Virus record (IMG/VR): IMGVR_UViG_3300032308_001079
Location: 1-53,907 of that record
Direction: 5' to 3' (one strand)
DNA length: 53,907 nucleotides
From: a virus
The position numbers were made by a program, and so were the translations under genes. The notes below the pieces were generated by a model. It was not told the origin of the DNA. It was given only the letters and a program-made list of their open reading frames with translations, and searched no databases. Below are positions 16,828-26,556 of the stretch, piece by piece (positions within the stretch are counted from its first letter, which is position 1; each line of letters begins with the position of its first letter).

Positions 16828-17240
16828 AAAACGGAGACATATCAAACGTCTCCTCTCCGCAAGTCATTTGTGTAACAGATGTAGTAATTCCTTTAGTAGA
16901 AGAAGTTACTAAGAAATTATTAGTTACAAAAGTTGTCTTAAAGTTAGGGGAAATAAATCTTCAGGGTGCTAACAAACTCTGGTTGTTATCAAACAATTAC
17001 GGTATCTCTTTAGAGTTAGCAGGTTATGCTGATCAAGGGTGGACCAAAGAGTTACTTGAAAAAGCCTTTGAAAAGTTAGAAAGAGAAGTAGTCAATCCAT
17101 TTAACTATTGGAACCTCTACGAGGACCCAGGTGAGTTAGTTAGAAAACTTCCTTACCGTGCTAATCTTCGTGGCGTAGTAGATGTTCAATGGAGAGTAGC
17201 AAGATACGGATCAGCAGGAATAGAACTAGATAACTTGTAA
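16824..17240 (+). CDS. Unknown replication-operon protein
   Basis: 138 residues, ATGA overlap with the SWIM gene. Mixed strand-helix sequence with a Val-rich N terminus and LEKAFEKLEREVVNPFNYWN in the middle. No motif is recognised. Its place between the helicase loader and helicase genes suggests an accessory role in replication. Confidence 0.5.
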   Translation: MKNGDISNVSSPQVICVTDVVIPLVEEVTKKLLVTKVVLKLGEINLQGANKLWLLSNNYGISLELAGYADQGWTKELLEKAFEKLEREVVNPFNYWNLYEDPGELVRKLPYRANLRGVVDVQWRVARYGSAGIELDNL

Positions 17241-17253
17241 GAGGGGGCACTAA

Positions 17254-18504
17254 ATGGCATCTGACAACGAACATCGTTTAGTCAGTAAGGTCATCCGTGA
17301 TCGAGACATCGTTCCAGCACTACAGCGTGGTGTTAATGAGTCTTGGTTTTTAGATGACGACAACCGTAAAGCATGGTCATTTGTTCGTAAACACTATGGT
17401 GAGTACAGCGAAGTTCCTACTGCCGTAACAGTCAAAGATCATTATCCCAATTACAAAGTTTTGGATGTTCAAGACAATCTTGAGTACCTCTTGGATACCA
17501 TGGTTGACTTTCGTCGCAGATTACTTACTCGACAAGGACTTGAAACTGCAGTTGAACAATTACAGGACAATAATCACGATGCCGCTCTTCTTGCGATGGA
17601 AGCAACTATTACCAAGGTTAATGAACAAGGCATTCTTGGTACACATGAAATAGATTTAACTAAAAATACAGAACAACGTTACAAAGAATATCAAGCCCTA
17701 CAGAACGAAGAGTTCTTAGGTATTCCTACTGGTTTTTCAAAGATCGACGAAGCAACTGCAGGTTTACAAGGCGGTCAATTAATAACAATAATTGCTCCAC
17801 CAAAAACTGGTAAGTCGCAGATTGCATTAAAGATGGCTGTCAATGTTCATATGCAGGGATTTATTCCAATGTTTCAATCTTTTGAAATGAACAACCATGA
17901 ACAACAACAAAGACACGATGCAATGAGAGCAAATATTTCTCATGGCAGATTACGTCGTGGAAAACTATTACCAGCAGAAGAAGATAGGTATATAGATATT
18001 TTAAATAAAATGGAAACCGAACCATCTTTTCATTTAATTGATGCTGTAAATGGAATTACGGTCTCAGCCTTAGCAGCAAAGATTGAGCAAACAAAACCAG
18101 ACATAGTATTTGTAGACGGTGTTTATTTAATGTTGGATGAAGTAAGTGGAGAAATGAATACACCACAAGCAATAACAAATGTTACTCGATCGTTAAAACG
18201 GTTAGCCCAAAGAGTAAACAAACCAATCATCATTACAACACAAACCTTGTTATGGAAAATGCGTGCTGGAAAGGTTACTGCCGACTCAATTGGTTACTCA
18301 TCTTCTTTCTTTCAAGACTCTGATGTTATTTTAGGATTAGAGCCAGTTGAAGAAGATGAAGATATTAGATTATTAAAAATTGTTGCCAGCCGTAACTGTG
18401 GTCCTAGTGAAACTGCTTTAACTTGGCGTTGGGAAACAGGTTGCTTTCATGACGAAGAACAAATGATGAAATGCAAATTTTGTTCTGATTGGGGCCGTGT
18501 GTGA
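17254..18504 (+). CDS. DnaB-like replicative helicase
   Basis: 416 residues. The N-terminal domain (1-120) is helical. GFSKIDEATAGLQGGQLITI leads into Walker A APPKTGKSQI (181-190), then an FQSFEMNNHEQQQR helix, Walker B DIVFVDGVYLML and PIIITTQTLL, the RecA-like core of DnaB/gp4-type helicases. The C terminus ends with CFHDEEQMMKCKFCSDWGRV, a possible small zinc site that is unusual for the family. It partners with the primase, whose GTG start overlaps its stop. Confidence 0.75.
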   Translation: MASDNEHRLVSKVIRDRDIVPALQRGVNESWFLDDDNRKAWSFVRKHYGEYSEVPTAVTVKDHYPNYKVLDVQDNLEYLLDTMVDFRRRLLTRQGLETAVEQLQDNNHDAALLAMEATITKVNEQGILGTHEIDLTKNTEQRYKEYQALQNEEFLGIPTGFSKIDEATAGLQGGQLITIIAPPKTGKSQIALKMAVNVHMQGFIPMFQSFEMNNHEQQQRHDAMRANISHGRLRRGKLLPAEEDRYIDILNKMETEPSFHLIDAVNGITVSALAAKIEQTKPDIVFVDGVYLMLDEVSGEMNTPQAITNVTRSLKRLAQRVNKPIIITTQTLLWKMRAGKVTADSIGYSSSFFQDSDVILGLEPVEEDEDIRLLKIVASRNCGPSETALTWRWETGCFHDEEQMMKCKFCSDWGRV

Positions 18505-19433
18505 TTGATGTAGAAAAAATTCTTTTATTTTTAGAGGTACCTCTTCACGCACAAAGAGGTTCTGAAGTTAATGGTTTATGCCCAATGCATAAACAAAGAA
18601 CAGGTAAAGATGATCACAGGCCTTCTTGGTGGATAAATTCTGAAACAGGCGCTCATATTTGTTTTTCTTGTGGTTATAAAGGAAATATTTATACTTTAAT
18701 TTCAGATATAAAAGGTATTGATTACCATGATGCACGAGACTACATTGACGATACCGCAGAAGTTCCTATTGATTCTTTAATGAAAAGAATTAAAGAGTTA
18801 CCACAGTACGTTGTTGCTGAAGAAACCATACCAATGTCTGAGGCTAGATTAGCGGTATACGGAGAGCCGCCCGACATAGAACTAAAGAAAAGATTTTTAA
18901 CACGAGAGGCCGTAAATAAATATGAAGTTTTATGGGACAAAACAAATGAAGCCTGGATATTACCTATTCGTGATCCTGAAACCTTTTCATTATTAGGTTG
19001 GCAAGAAAAAGGCGCTAGAGGGAGATTTTTTAAAAATCAACCTGCTGGAGTTAAAAAATCTAAAACTGTTTTTGGAGTTCAACATTTAAACGAGGAACAA
19101 TTAATAGTGGTTGAATCTCCCTTAGATGTGGTGAGGTTAGATTCTGTCGGAATTTGTGGGTCCGTATCAATTTATGGCGCAATGATGAGTGAAGAGCAAG
19201 CAAAAATAATTCGTAGAGCAAAAAGAGTGATAGCCGCATTTGATAATGATCCTGCTGGAAAAAAAGCCTGTGAACAAATACGAGATTATGCTCGTAAATA
19301 TGGTTTTGATTTATTGTTTTTTAATTACACGGGTGTTGATGTAAAAGATGTGGGAGATATGACTCCGTCAGAAATATTGACTGGACTAGAAACTGCAAAA
19401 CACATGTTGCATGGAAAAGCCGCTTACCTATAA
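18501..19433 (+). CDS. DNA primase (CHC2 zinc finger plus Toprim)
   Basis: 310 residues from GTG 18501 (GTGA overlap); a start at TTG 18489 is possible. CPMHKQRTGKDDHRPSWWIN to HICFSCGYKGNIYTLI is the CHC2 zinc ribbon of DnaG. EEQLIVVESPLDVVRL and RVIAAFDNDPAGKKACEQIR (about residues 205-270) hold the Toprim Glu and DxD. It would make primers for the family A polymerase. It is short compared with bacterial DnaG and lacks the helicase-binding domain, normal for phage. Confidence 0.8.
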   Translation: MIDVEKILLFLEVPLHAQRGSEVNGLCPMHKQRTGKDDHRPSWWINSETGAHICFSCGYKGNIYTLISDIKGIDYHDARDYIDDTAEVPIDSLMKRIKELPQYVVAEETIPMSEARLAVYGEPPDIELKKRFLTREAVNKYEVLWDKTNEAWILPIRDPETFSLLGWQEKGARGRFFKNQPAGVKKSKTVFGVQHLNEEQLIVVESPLDVVRLDSVGICGSVSIYGAMMSEEQAKIIRRAKRVIAAFDNDPAGKKACEQIRDYARKYGFDLLFFNYTGVDVKDVGDMTPSEILTGLETAKHMLHGKAAYL

Positions 19434-19603
19434 TGGACTTAAGAGATAAAGATCAACCCTTACACGTATGTATTTGCGGCTCTACTTTGTGGAATGTAAA
19501 AGCAATGTTTGAAGATGGAGAAGTATCTTTATATATGTTAGATATGGAGTGCGCCTTGTGTGGCAGTTTAGCAACTGCTCCAACGCCAATAGATAATGTT
19601 TAA
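19433..19603 (+). CDS. Small zinc-ribbon protein, 56 residues
   Basis: ATG 19433 overlaps the primase stop (TAATG) and the frame ends at TAA 19603, inside the start of the SNF2-type gene. CICG near residue 13-16 and CALCG near 40-44 form a zinc ribbon. The overlaps on both sides support it as a real gene. Function unknown. Confidence 0.6.
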   Translation: MDLRDKDQPLHVCICGSTLWNVKAMFEDGEVSLYMLDMECALCGSLATAPTPIDNV

Positions 19604-21167
19604 AGGAATTTTAAAACCATATCAACCCGAAGCAGTAGACAAAATGGTTAATCGTAAACGAATGCTTGTTGCATATGAGATGGGTCTTGGAAAAACCTGT
19701 ATGACTATTGCAGCACTTGAAAAATTAAAAGAGGACGGAGAGTTAACTAAACCTATTTTAATAATTGCTTTATCTAGTTTAAAATATCAATGGGAAAAAG
19801 AAATTCAAAAGTTTTCTGACGCAAGAACCGTAGTTATAGACGGTTCAAAAAGTACTCGGTTAATTCGTTGGGATAGAGAACTTAGTGGAGTACGATCTGC
19901 AGATTATATTATTTGTAATTATGAAACAGTTGTTAATGATTGGGACTCTATTAAAGACGAAGACTGGGGAGCGGTTGTGTGCGATGAAGCCACAGCCATT
20001 AAAGGTTTTAGATCTAAACGTTCAAAGGCTGTAAAAAAGTTATCTGCAAATGTACCTATTAGATTTGCTCTTACGGGCACCCCAATAGAAAATGGTAAAC
20101 CAGAAGAGGTGTATAGCATTATGCAATTTGTAGATTCAAAATTACTTGGAAGATTTGATCTGTTTGATCAAACTTTTATTGTAAGAAATCACTTTGGTGG
20201 TGTTCAACGGTATAGAAACTTAAATATATTTCACGCAAAAATGAAAGAAGCGTCGGTCCGAAAAGTACAAACAGATCCAGACGTCGCTCCCTATCTTCCC
20301 GACACAATTCATCTAGATCCAATTAAAATTTCTTTTGACACAAAAACCTCTGAGTTATACAACTTAATTGCTAATGAATTAAGTCAAGAATTATATGAAG
20401 CACAACAATTACTTGGAGCAAACTTTTCTTTACTAGCACACTACGGACACGATAGTAAGCCAGGTGGTCCAGCAGACATGATGCGGGGTTCTATTATGTC
20501 TAAGATTACTTCTTTAAGAATGCTTTGTGATCATCCCAGTTTATTGATCGATAGTTCTGAAAAATTTTTAAAACAAGAAGGCGAAGGCAGTGCCTATGCA
20601 TACAGTTTAAAAGAACGTTCGTTGTTAGAAAACATAACTAAACAACCAAAATTAGATGTATTAAAAAGTTATGTGGCTGATCATTTAGAGACTGATCCAG
20701 AAGCAAAAGTAGTTATCTTTACATCTTGGGTCGGCATGCTTTCTAGAATTAAAGAAGTTACTGGTGGGACTATATATACGGGAAGTATGAATGCAAAAGA
20801 GAAAGAAGCAAGTAAAGAAAAGTTTCTTACAGACCCAGATTGTCGTGTGTTTATTTCATCAGATGCAGGTGGCTACGGTGTAGATTTACCTATTGCAAAT
20901 TTGTTAATAAATTATGATCTGCCTTGGTCTGCGGGTTTAGCCGTACAAAGAAATGGACGAATTAAACGAGCATCAAGTAGATGGCCAAGCATAATTATTC
21001 AAGATATTATTGTAAAGGACTCTATTGAAGAACGACAATTTGAAATGCTTCAACAAAAAAATGCAGTAGCAGACGCAGTAATGGATGGAACGGGAATCAA
21101 TTCTAAAGGAGGAATTGACCTAACCGTGGGAAGTCTGATAAGTTTCCTACAACAACAGAGACCTTGA
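19596..21167 (+). CDS. SNF2-family DNA helicase/translocase
   Basis: 523 residues. LKPYQPEAVDKMVNRKRMLV, then motif I AYEMGLGKTCMTIAAL, motif Ia-like ILIIALSSLKYQWEKEI, motif II VVCDEATAIKGFRSKR (DEAT in place of DEAH), motif III LTGTPIENGKPEE, and C-terminal VIFTSWVGML, VFISSDAGGYGVDLP and QRNGRIKRASS (motif VI). This is the complete Swi2/Snf2 core. It probably remodels protein-DNA complexes or assists replication and recombination. It lies between primase and polymerase genes. Confidence 0.85.
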   Translation: MFKGILKPYQPEAVDKMVNRKRMLVAYEMGLGKTCMTIAALEKLKEDGELTKPILIIALSSLKYQWEKEIQKFSDARTVVIDGSKSTRLIRWDRELSGVRSADYIICNYETVVNDWDSIKDEDWGAVVCDEATAIKGFRSKRSKAVKKLSANVPIRFALTGTPIENGKPEEVYSIMQFVDSKLLGRFDLFDQTFIVRNHFGGVQRYRNLNIFHAKMKEASVRKVQTDPDVAPYLPDTIHLDPIKISFDTKTSELYNLIANELSQELYEAQQLLGANFSLLAHYGHDSKPGGPADMMRGSIMSKITSLRMLCDHPSLLIDSSEKFLKQEGEGSAYAYSLKERSLLENITKQPKLDVLKSYVADHLETDPEAKVVIFTSWVGMLSRIKEVTGGTIYTGSMNAKEKEASKEKFLTDPDCRVFISSDAGGYGVDLPIANLLINYDLPWSAGLAVQRNGRIKRASSRWPSIIIQDIIVKDSIEERQFEMLQQKNAVADAVMDGTGINSKGGIDLTVGSLISFLQQQRP

Positions 21168-21177
21168 GGGGGTTAAC

Positions 21178-21618
21178 ATGGCAAGAATAAAAGAAGAAGA
21201 ACCTAGAGTGGCTGCAATAGATGACCTTGAAGCACAGGCTAAACAATATATATTTTTTAAAAAACAAGTTGAGTATTTTGAGTCAGAATTAAAACTGCTC
21301 AAAGAAAAAATATTTGAAGTTGTAGACACCAAGGGTGAAGTCGATGGCAATGGAAATATTTTTGTAGAACTTCCAAATGAAATAGACGGCGTAACCATGT
21401 TACAAAAACAAAGAAGAGTGTCTCGTAAAATTGATCCACAAATGGCTGATAATTTAATTGTGTCTAAAGGTCTTGAAACTGAGTTGTATAAAACTATTCA
21501 GATTATTGATGAGGATGCTTTAATGGCCGCATTGTATGAGGGAAAGTTAACTGAAGAAGAGGTTGACTTAATGTATCCACAAAAAATTGTATGGGCTTTG
21601 ATTTTAAATAAGAGATAA
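21178..21618 (+). CDS. Unknown coiled-coil protein
   Basis: 146 residues. The first 50 residues are a probable coiled coil (IDDLEAQAKQYIFFKKQVEY, FESELKLLKEKIFEVVD). The rest is mixed, with an acidic ALYEGKLTEEEVDLMYP segment. No known family is recognised. Ribosome-binding site GAGGGGG lies before ATG 21178. It sits in the replication operon between SNF2 and MerR-like genes. Confidence 0.5.
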   Translation: MARIKEEEPRVAAIDDLEAQAKQYIFFKKQVEYFESELKLLKEKIFEVVDTKGEVDGNGNIFVELPNEIDGVTMLQKQRRVSRKIDPQMADNLIVSKGLETELYKTIQIIDEDALMAALYEGKLTEEEVDLMYPQKIVWALILNKR

Positions 21619-21620
21619 TT

Positions 21621-22097
21621 ATGGCTGGATTACGTGGAGACGATGAAATTTTAGAAGCGTTTGCTGATTTAGAATACATTCCAGGTTCTAAAAGAAAACG
21701 CCGTGAAGAAGATCCAAAAGTTTCTCGCCGTAAAAACGGGGAGAGTAATGGTTGGGATGCAAATCCGATCATTAAAACATTAAGTGGAAAAGAAACAGAG
21801 GTTTTTACTATTAGTGCATTAGCACTAGCGTTAGAAAAAACAATTGTTACTGTTCGCTTATGGGAAAGAAAAGGCTACATACCTAGAGCACCTTATAGAC
21901 TTCGGTCTAAAACTCTAAAGGGAGAAAAAATTGGAGGAAATAGGGTGTACACCAGACCATTAATTGAGTCCGCTATTGAAGAGTTTTCAAAACGTGGATT
22001 ACTAGGGTCTGCTCGTGTAGAGTGGTCTAACCAAGATGACCTAACAGAGGCTTTAATAAGTCGTTGGAAGGAAATCACAAACCTAGAGAGCCAGTAG
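21621..22097 (+). CDS. MerR-like DNA-binding protein
   Basis: 158 residues. Residues about 58-125 read FTISALALALEKTIVTVRLW, ERKGYIPRAPYRL, GGNRVYTRPLIESAIEEF: a helix-turn-helix with a T-V-R-x-W-E-R-x-G recognition region and an R-x-Y segment, as in MerR/excisionase-type wings. The N terminus is basic (KRKRREEDPKVSRRKN). It may regulate replication genes or bind an origin. Confidence 0.6.
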   Translation: MAGLRGDDEILEAFADLEYIPGSKRKRREEDPKVSRRKNGESNGWDANPIIKTLSGKETEVFTISALALALEKTIVTVRLWERKGYIPRAPYRLRSKTLKGEKIGGNRVYTRPLIESAIEEFSKRGLLGSARVEWSNQDDLTEALISRWKEITNLESQ

Positions 22098-22157
22098 TGA
22101 TTAAGTTTGTACAGTGATACAACATCCTCCGTGCCTCATTACCGAAAGAAGAAACAA

Positions 22158-22817
22158 ATGCCAATAACCAAACCAACAAATGATGTTGCAGAAAATCCTG
22201 CAAATTATTTAGATGAAGACAGCGAAACTGCAGAACCAAAGATTGGTACTACAGTTCAACAAGGTTGGGAAGCAGCAGAGGCTCTCTTAACTGAGAATTC
22301 CTCAGAGTTTCCAACAGAGTTTCGTTTTTCTGAACAACCACAATTAATTAAATTCTTAGAGGATGGACCCTTCCGTGTCTACGAGCAGCATTGGATTGAA
22401 CGGCCAACAGGCAAAAAATCTTTTGTTGCTTTAGCAGAAAATGATCCGTTTACTGACATCCTTGGAAGTAAACCACGTTCACGTTTTGCATTTAATGTGC
22501 TTGTACTAACTGGCGAAGCACAAGGTGTGCAGATTCTTACAGCACCTCCAACACTTGCAAGACTAATTAAAAAGTCTCATGAAGATGAGCGCAAAGGACC
22601 TCTGTCAAAAGAGTTCTGGGAAATTTCTCGGATGGGTACAGGGCCTACAACAAACTACACTATGGAGTTTGTTCGTGGTCGTGACCTAGCGGAGGAATGG
22701 AAGTTGAACCTCGATGAGGTTCAAGAACTAGTAGCACGGGCTGTTCCGTATACAGCCGAAGTAATTCGAGAGACCCCTCGCTCCGAAATGCTTAAGATTG
22801 CTCGTTCCTTGGTTTAA
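22158..22817 (+). CDS. Single-stranded DNA-binding protein-like
   Basis: 219 residues from ATG 22158; earlier TTG/GTG starts (22107, 22131) are possible but lack good ribosome-binding sites. GPFRVYEQHWIERPTGKKSF, then NDPFTDILGSKPRSRFAFNV and TAPPTLARLIKKSHEDERKG resemble the core of the gp32-like ssDNA-binding proteins of actinophages, where an xxCPLCxxG zinc motif usually stands where DPFTDILG is here. The cysteines are missing, so metal binding is probably lost. It is placed directly before DNA polymerase. Confidence 0.5.
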   Translation: MPITKPTNDVAENPANYLDEDSETAEPKIGTTVQQGWEAAEALLTENSSEFPTEFRFSEQPQLIKFLEDGPFRVYEQHWIERPTGKKSFVALAENDPFTDILGSKPRSRFAFNVLVLTGEAQGVQILTAPPTLARLIKKSHEDERKGPLSKEFWEISRMGTGPTTNYTMEFVRGRDLAEEWKLNLDEVQELVARAVPYTAEVIRETPRSEMLKIARSLV

Positions 22818-22830
22818 CCAAGATTCCAAT

Positions 22831-22870
22831 GTGGCGGAGCCTGTTTATTTCCGTTTTCAGGCTCCACCAC
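22831..22870 (+). terminator. Long hairpin before the polymerase gene
   Basis: GTGGCGGAGCCTG (22831-22843) pairs with CAGGCTCCACCAC (22858-22870), 13 positions with one mismatch, around a T-rich 14-base loop. It lies in the only real gap between the ssDNA-binding and polymerase genes. No T-run follows, so it could act as a processing site, attenuator or protein-binding hairpin rather than a simple terminator. Confidence 0.5.
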
Positions 22871-22894
22871 TTAACTTATTAGTGAGGGAAAATA

Positions 22895-24895
22895 ATGAAC
22901 ATTATTACAACTAAAGAACAACTAAGAGATCTGGTCGAGTATTACTCATCAGTAAATGCATTTGCATTTGATGTAGAAACAGTTGGAGAAAACAGAATTC
23001 AACCTGTGGTAAACGACGTATTGTGGATTTCTTTAGCAACAGAAGGAAGAACAGATGTAATTCCCATGGGTCATCCTAATGGGGAATTTTTAAGTTGGGA
23101 TAAAGAAATTTTGTTAAGTGGTCAACGCAAGGCAGTTGCTGGTAAACCTTTAACAGATGCCGACTATTCTAAAAACCAAGCAAAATGGAAACCAGTATTT
23201 GATTTACCACCAGAACAGTTATTACCTGGTGAAGTGTTTCAAGCATTAAAACCATTGTTTTTTAGTGACAAACTAAAAATAGGACATAACATTAAATTTG
23301 ATTTAAAATCAATTGCTAAATATTATCGTGGTGTCGTTCCTTCAAAACCATTTTTTGATACTCTAATGGCAGCGTTTATCATTGACAATAGAAATAGAAT
23401 AGCCTTAAATCTTGCTGCTTGTGCTGAAAGAGAGTTAAGTTTAAAAGTAGAAAAAGGCGTAGGTGCAGAAGTTGAGGCTCACGCTTTTTCTGTCGTGGCT
23501 AAATATGCAGGCATAGATGCAGAAGTAACTTGGAATTTATATAAAACTTTTTTTCCAAAATTACAAAACGGATTAAAAGATGTATGGGATTTAGAAATGG
23601 GATTAATTCCAGCGTTATGTGATATGGAATTAACTGGTGCAACAATTGATGTAAAAGAACTTACTTCTTTAAAAGCAAGTCTTGAAAAAGACATTGATTT
23701 AGCAAAGGCTAAGGCTTGGAAATTAACTGGAAAACCTTTTGCTATGAATTCGGTAAAAGAAAAACAAGAATTGTTGTTCTCTTCCAAACCAGAAGGTCGT
23801 GGCATTAAACCAAATTTACGTGTACGGGTAGCCCTTACTGCAAGAGGACAAGCCGTTGCAGCAACTGATGCAAGTAACTTAACTATCTATCATTACTCTG
23901 TTTCATCAGATGCTCTTGAATTTTATAGGTCTAAGGATGAGTTAGTCGATGCAATTCTTGAGTATCAAGATTTAAATAAATTAATGACAACTTACGTTAT
24001 GCCATATTTAGGTGGAGAAGTTACAAGAACTACAATGGGTAAAGAAAAAGTTTTTGATAAAAAAAGTTTGTTAATTAATGGCAGAGTTCATACTAATTTT
24101 AAAGCCCACGGAGCAGAAACTGGCAGATTCTCCAGCAGCGATCCAAACTTACAAAACATACCTAGTGCAGGAGAGTATGGAAAGTTAATTAGAAACCTAT
24201 TTGTTGCACCTCCTGGATATAAATTAATAGTTGCTGATTACTCTCAGATTGAACCTAGAATCATTGCTTCTTTTTCTAAAGATCCAATTATGGTAAAAAA
24301 CTATTTAGATGGAGAAGATATTTACACAACAATTGGCAATACAATGGGAGTAGATCGTAAAGCGGGAAAGGTTCTTGTTCTTTCTATTGCTTACGGTGTT
24401 GGCCCAGAAAAAATTGCAGCAAGTATTGGCTGTACAGTTACTGATGCAAAAAATTTATTAAATAGATTTACAGAAAAGTTTCACGATATATCAAAATATA
24501 AAGCCAAAATTATTAGACAAGCCTTGGCAAAAAGTCCAGTCCCATATGTTCCCACTGTATATGGACGCAGAAGATACTTGCCAGACTTAAAAAGTAAAGA
24601 AATAGGTTTAAGAGCAAGGGCTGAAAGACAAGCATTTAACACAGTAATTCAAGGATCTGCAGCAGATTTAATGAAGTTAGCAATTATTAGAGCCCACTCT
24701 TGTTTAGTAACAGAACCTGATGCCAATGTAATTTTGACTGTGCATGATGAACTTGTTACAGTTGCTCGTGAAGATCTAGCAGAATCGGTTGCCGAAGCAG
24801 TTAGAGAATCAATGGAAGGCGTACACATCCCAGCAATTATTGTTCCACTAATTGCCGATGTAAAAATAGTAGACAAATGGGGAGAAGCAAAATGA
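22895..24895 (+). CDS. DNA polymerase I (family A) with 3'-5' exonuclease domain
   Basis: 666 residues. The exonuclease domain holds FAFDVETVGE (Exo I, D and E), KIGHNIKFDLK (Exo II) and KYAGIDAEVTW (Exo III). The polymerase part has LQNIPSAGEYGKLIRNLFVA, motif A LIVADYSQIEPRIIAS, motif B region RKAGKVLVLSIAYGVGPEKI, RQAFNTVIQGSAADLMKLAI and motif C VILTVHDELVTV. The N-terminal 5' nuclease domain is absent, as in T7. It is the phage replicative polymerase. Ribosome-binding site GTGAGGGAAAATA precedes ATG 22895. Confidence 0.95.
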   Translation: MNIITTKEQLRDLVEYYSSVNAFAFDVETVGENRIQPVVNDVLWISLATEGRTDVIPMGHPNGEFLSWDKEILLSGQRKAVAGKPLTDADYSKNQAKWKPVFDLPPEQLLPGEVFQALKPLFFSDKLKIGHNIKFDLKSIAKYYRGVVPSKPFFDTLMAAFIIDNRNRIALNLAACAERELSLKVEKGVGAEVEAHAFSVVAKYAGIDAEVTWNLYKTFFPKLQNGLKDVWDLEMGLIPALCDMELTGATIDVKELTSLKASLEKDIDLAKAKAWKLTGKPFAMNSVKEKQELLFSSKPEGRGIKPNLRVRVALTARGQAVAATDASNLTIYHYSVSSDALEFYRSKDELVDAILEYQDLNKLMTTYVMPYLGGEVTRTTMGKEKVFDKKSLLINGRVHTNFKAHGAETGRFSSSDPNLQNIPSAGEYGKLIRNLFVAPPGYKLIVADYSQIEPRIIASFSKDPIMVKNYLDGEDIYTTIGNTMGVDRKAGKVLVLSIAYGVGPEKIAASIGCTVTDAKNLLNRFTEKFHDISKYKAKIIRQALAKSPVPYVPTVYGRRRYLPDLKSKEIGLRARAERQAFNTVIQGSAADLMKLAIIRAHSCLVTEPDANVILTVHDELVTVAREDLAESVAEAVRESMEGVHIPAIIVPLIADVKIVDKWGEAK

Positions 24896-25266
24896 GCAAC
24901 GCAGACTGGTGGTCTAAACAATTAGGTGTGCAACCTGCTGCACCAGTTGCACGCCCTGCAGATATTCCAATGCCACCATCACAACAACCTATGACACCTT
25001 ATGTTCCACCACAACCTCAACAACCAAGCATTCGTATTGGAAGCACAGGTCAAACTCAGTTATGTCCTGACTGCAATAGTAGTAATTATATGGCTGTTCA
25101 AAACGCTGCTCCAAGATGCTACGACTGTGGGTATCCTTTACAACAATCAGGAAGTAAATTTGGATCATTAACTGGTGCAAAAGTAGAAGGAAATATAAAA
25201 TCTTCTATAGGTAATGACACGCAAAGTAATTGGAATCCACAAGGAATCATTGGGAGAATAGAGTAA
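24892..25266 (+). CDS. Zinc-ribbon protein with Pro/Gln-rich linker
   Basis: 124 residues from ATG 24892, which overlaps the polymerase stop (ATGA). The first 55 residues are Pro/Gln-rich and flexible. CPDCNSSNYMAVQNAAPRCY then DCGYPL forms a zinc ribbon. Its stop overlaps the RecA start (TAATG), so it is coupled to polymerase and RecA. It could be an adaptor for the replisome or recombinase. Confidence 0.6.
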   Translation: MSNADWWSKQLGVQPAAPVARPADIPMPPSQQPMTPYVPPQPQQPSIRIGSTGQTQLCPDCNSSNYMAVQNAAPRCYDCGYPLQQSGSKFGSLTGAKVEGNIKSSIGNDTQSNWNPQGIIGRIE

Positions 25267-26315
25267 TGAATGACGAAGCCAAAAAGATTGTTGCTCAATT
25301 AAATAAAAAGTTTGGTAATAATGTTGTAGTAATTGCTTCCGATATTCGTAGTGATTTGGTTCCTAGAATTACGTCTGGTTCAACTACCTTAGACTATGTT
25401 CTTGGAGGGGGATTTCCTGGAAATCAATGGAATGAATTAATAGGAGAACCTTCTCACGGAAAAACTGCAGTTGCTTTAAAAACTATTGCAGCAAATCAAA
25501 AGTTAAACCCAGAACACACAACAGTGTGGGTAGCCGCAGAACAATGGGTCCCTGACTATGCAGAAATGTGTGGGGTAGACACTTCTAGGGTAATTGTTAT
25601 TGAAACAAATATTATGGAAGAGGCGTATCAGGCTGTAATTGAATTTGCTGAATCAAAATCAGTAGATGCAATTGTTATTGATTCTTTGCCTGCTCTATCT
25701 CCCGCTCCTGAAATGGAAAAAGATATGAATGAAATGACTGTTGGTAGAGGTGCATTACTTACCAATAAGTTTTTTCGAGTTGTTGGTTCTGCAATTAAAA
25801 GAAGTCTTGTAGAAGATGAACGTCCTGTTTTAGGATTAATAATTAACCAATATCGAATGAAGATTGGCGTAATGCATGGCGACCCAAGAACAACTCCAGG
25901 AGGAGAAGGAAAAAATTATGCCTTCTTTACAAGATGTGAGATCCGCAGAGACGAATGGATTGAGGTTGGACCTAGCGGTAATAAGGTTCGTATTGGACAA
26001 AGAATTAAAATTAGAACATTAAAAAATAAAACAGCACCTCCACAAAGAGTTGCTTATTTTGATTTTTATTTTGCAGATGGAGGCCATTGTTTGCCAGGAG
26101 AATATGATTTTGCAAAAGAAATTGCAGCACTAGCAGTTGTAAAAGGAATAATAGATCGTAAAGGTGGGTGGTATTACTATGGAGAAAGAAAATGGCAGGG
26201 AATTGAACCAGTCATTGATAGTATCCGTGGCGAAATTGATCTCAAGGAAGAACTACAAAAGGTTGTACTTAGTTTCTCCGATGTACCGATGGCTGGAGGT
26301 TCTGACAATGATTGA
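25266..26315 (+). CDS. RecA/UvsX-like recombinase
   Basis: 349 residues from ATG 25266 (TAATG overlap). TSGSTTLDYVLGGGFPGNQW leads to Walker A IGEPSHGKTAVAL (59-71; bacterial RecA has GPESSGKT), then TVWVAAEQ with the catalytic Glu, Walker B SVDAIVIDSLPAL, a RVVGSAIKRSLVEDERPVLG segment and QYRMKIGVMHGDPRTTPGGE in loop L2. It drives strand exchange for recombination-dependent replication or repair. The neighbours are a resolvase and a Cas4-like nuclease. Confidence 0.85.
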   Translation: MNDEAKKIVAQLNKKFGNNVVVIASDIRSDLVPRITSGSTTLDYVLGGGFPGNQWNELIGEPSHGKTAVALKTIAANQKLNPEHTTVWVAAEQWVPDYAEMCGVDTSRVIVIETNIMEEAYQAVIEFAESKSVDAIVIDSLPALSPAPEMEKDMNEMTVGRGALLTNKFFRVVGSAIKRSLVEDERPVLGLIINQYRMKIGVMHGDPRTTPGGEGKNYAFFTRCEIRRDEWIEVGPSGNKVRIGQRIKIRTLKNKTAPPQRVAYFDFYFADGGHCLPGEYDFAKEIAALAVVKGIIDRKGGWYYYGERKWQGIEPVIDSIRGEIDLKEELQKVVLSFSDVPMAGGSDND

Positions 26316-26556
26316 AAGTAAAAAATTTATAGTAAACGATGAAGCATGGGCGCATGATTTAGAAAAAGGTGTAGAAACTTATACAGACATGCTTTTTGAA
26401 GCCGTGTGGGAAGGTGACGAAAATGAAATTTTAGAAACGCTTTCAGGAGAACCATTTTGTGGTTGTTCTCCTTGTTTTTGGCGTGAAACAATGTTCTATA
26501 TTGTTCCTCGTTTGCTGGAGGGCTACGAGAGTGGCAAAATAGAACTTGAAGACTGA
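26308..26556 (+). CDS. Unknown small acidic protein
   Basis: 82 residues from ATG 26308, overlapping the RecA stop by 8 bases. It is acidic and helical (LEKGVETYTDMLFEAVWEGD), with a short cysteine cluster (FCGCSPCFW). No family is recognised. Overlap with the next gene by 11 bases supports it as part of the recombination operon. Confidence 0.5.
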   Translation: MIESKKFIVNDEAWAHDLEKGVETYTDMLFEAVWEGDENEILETLSGEPFCGCSPCFWRETMFYIVPRLLEGYESGKIELED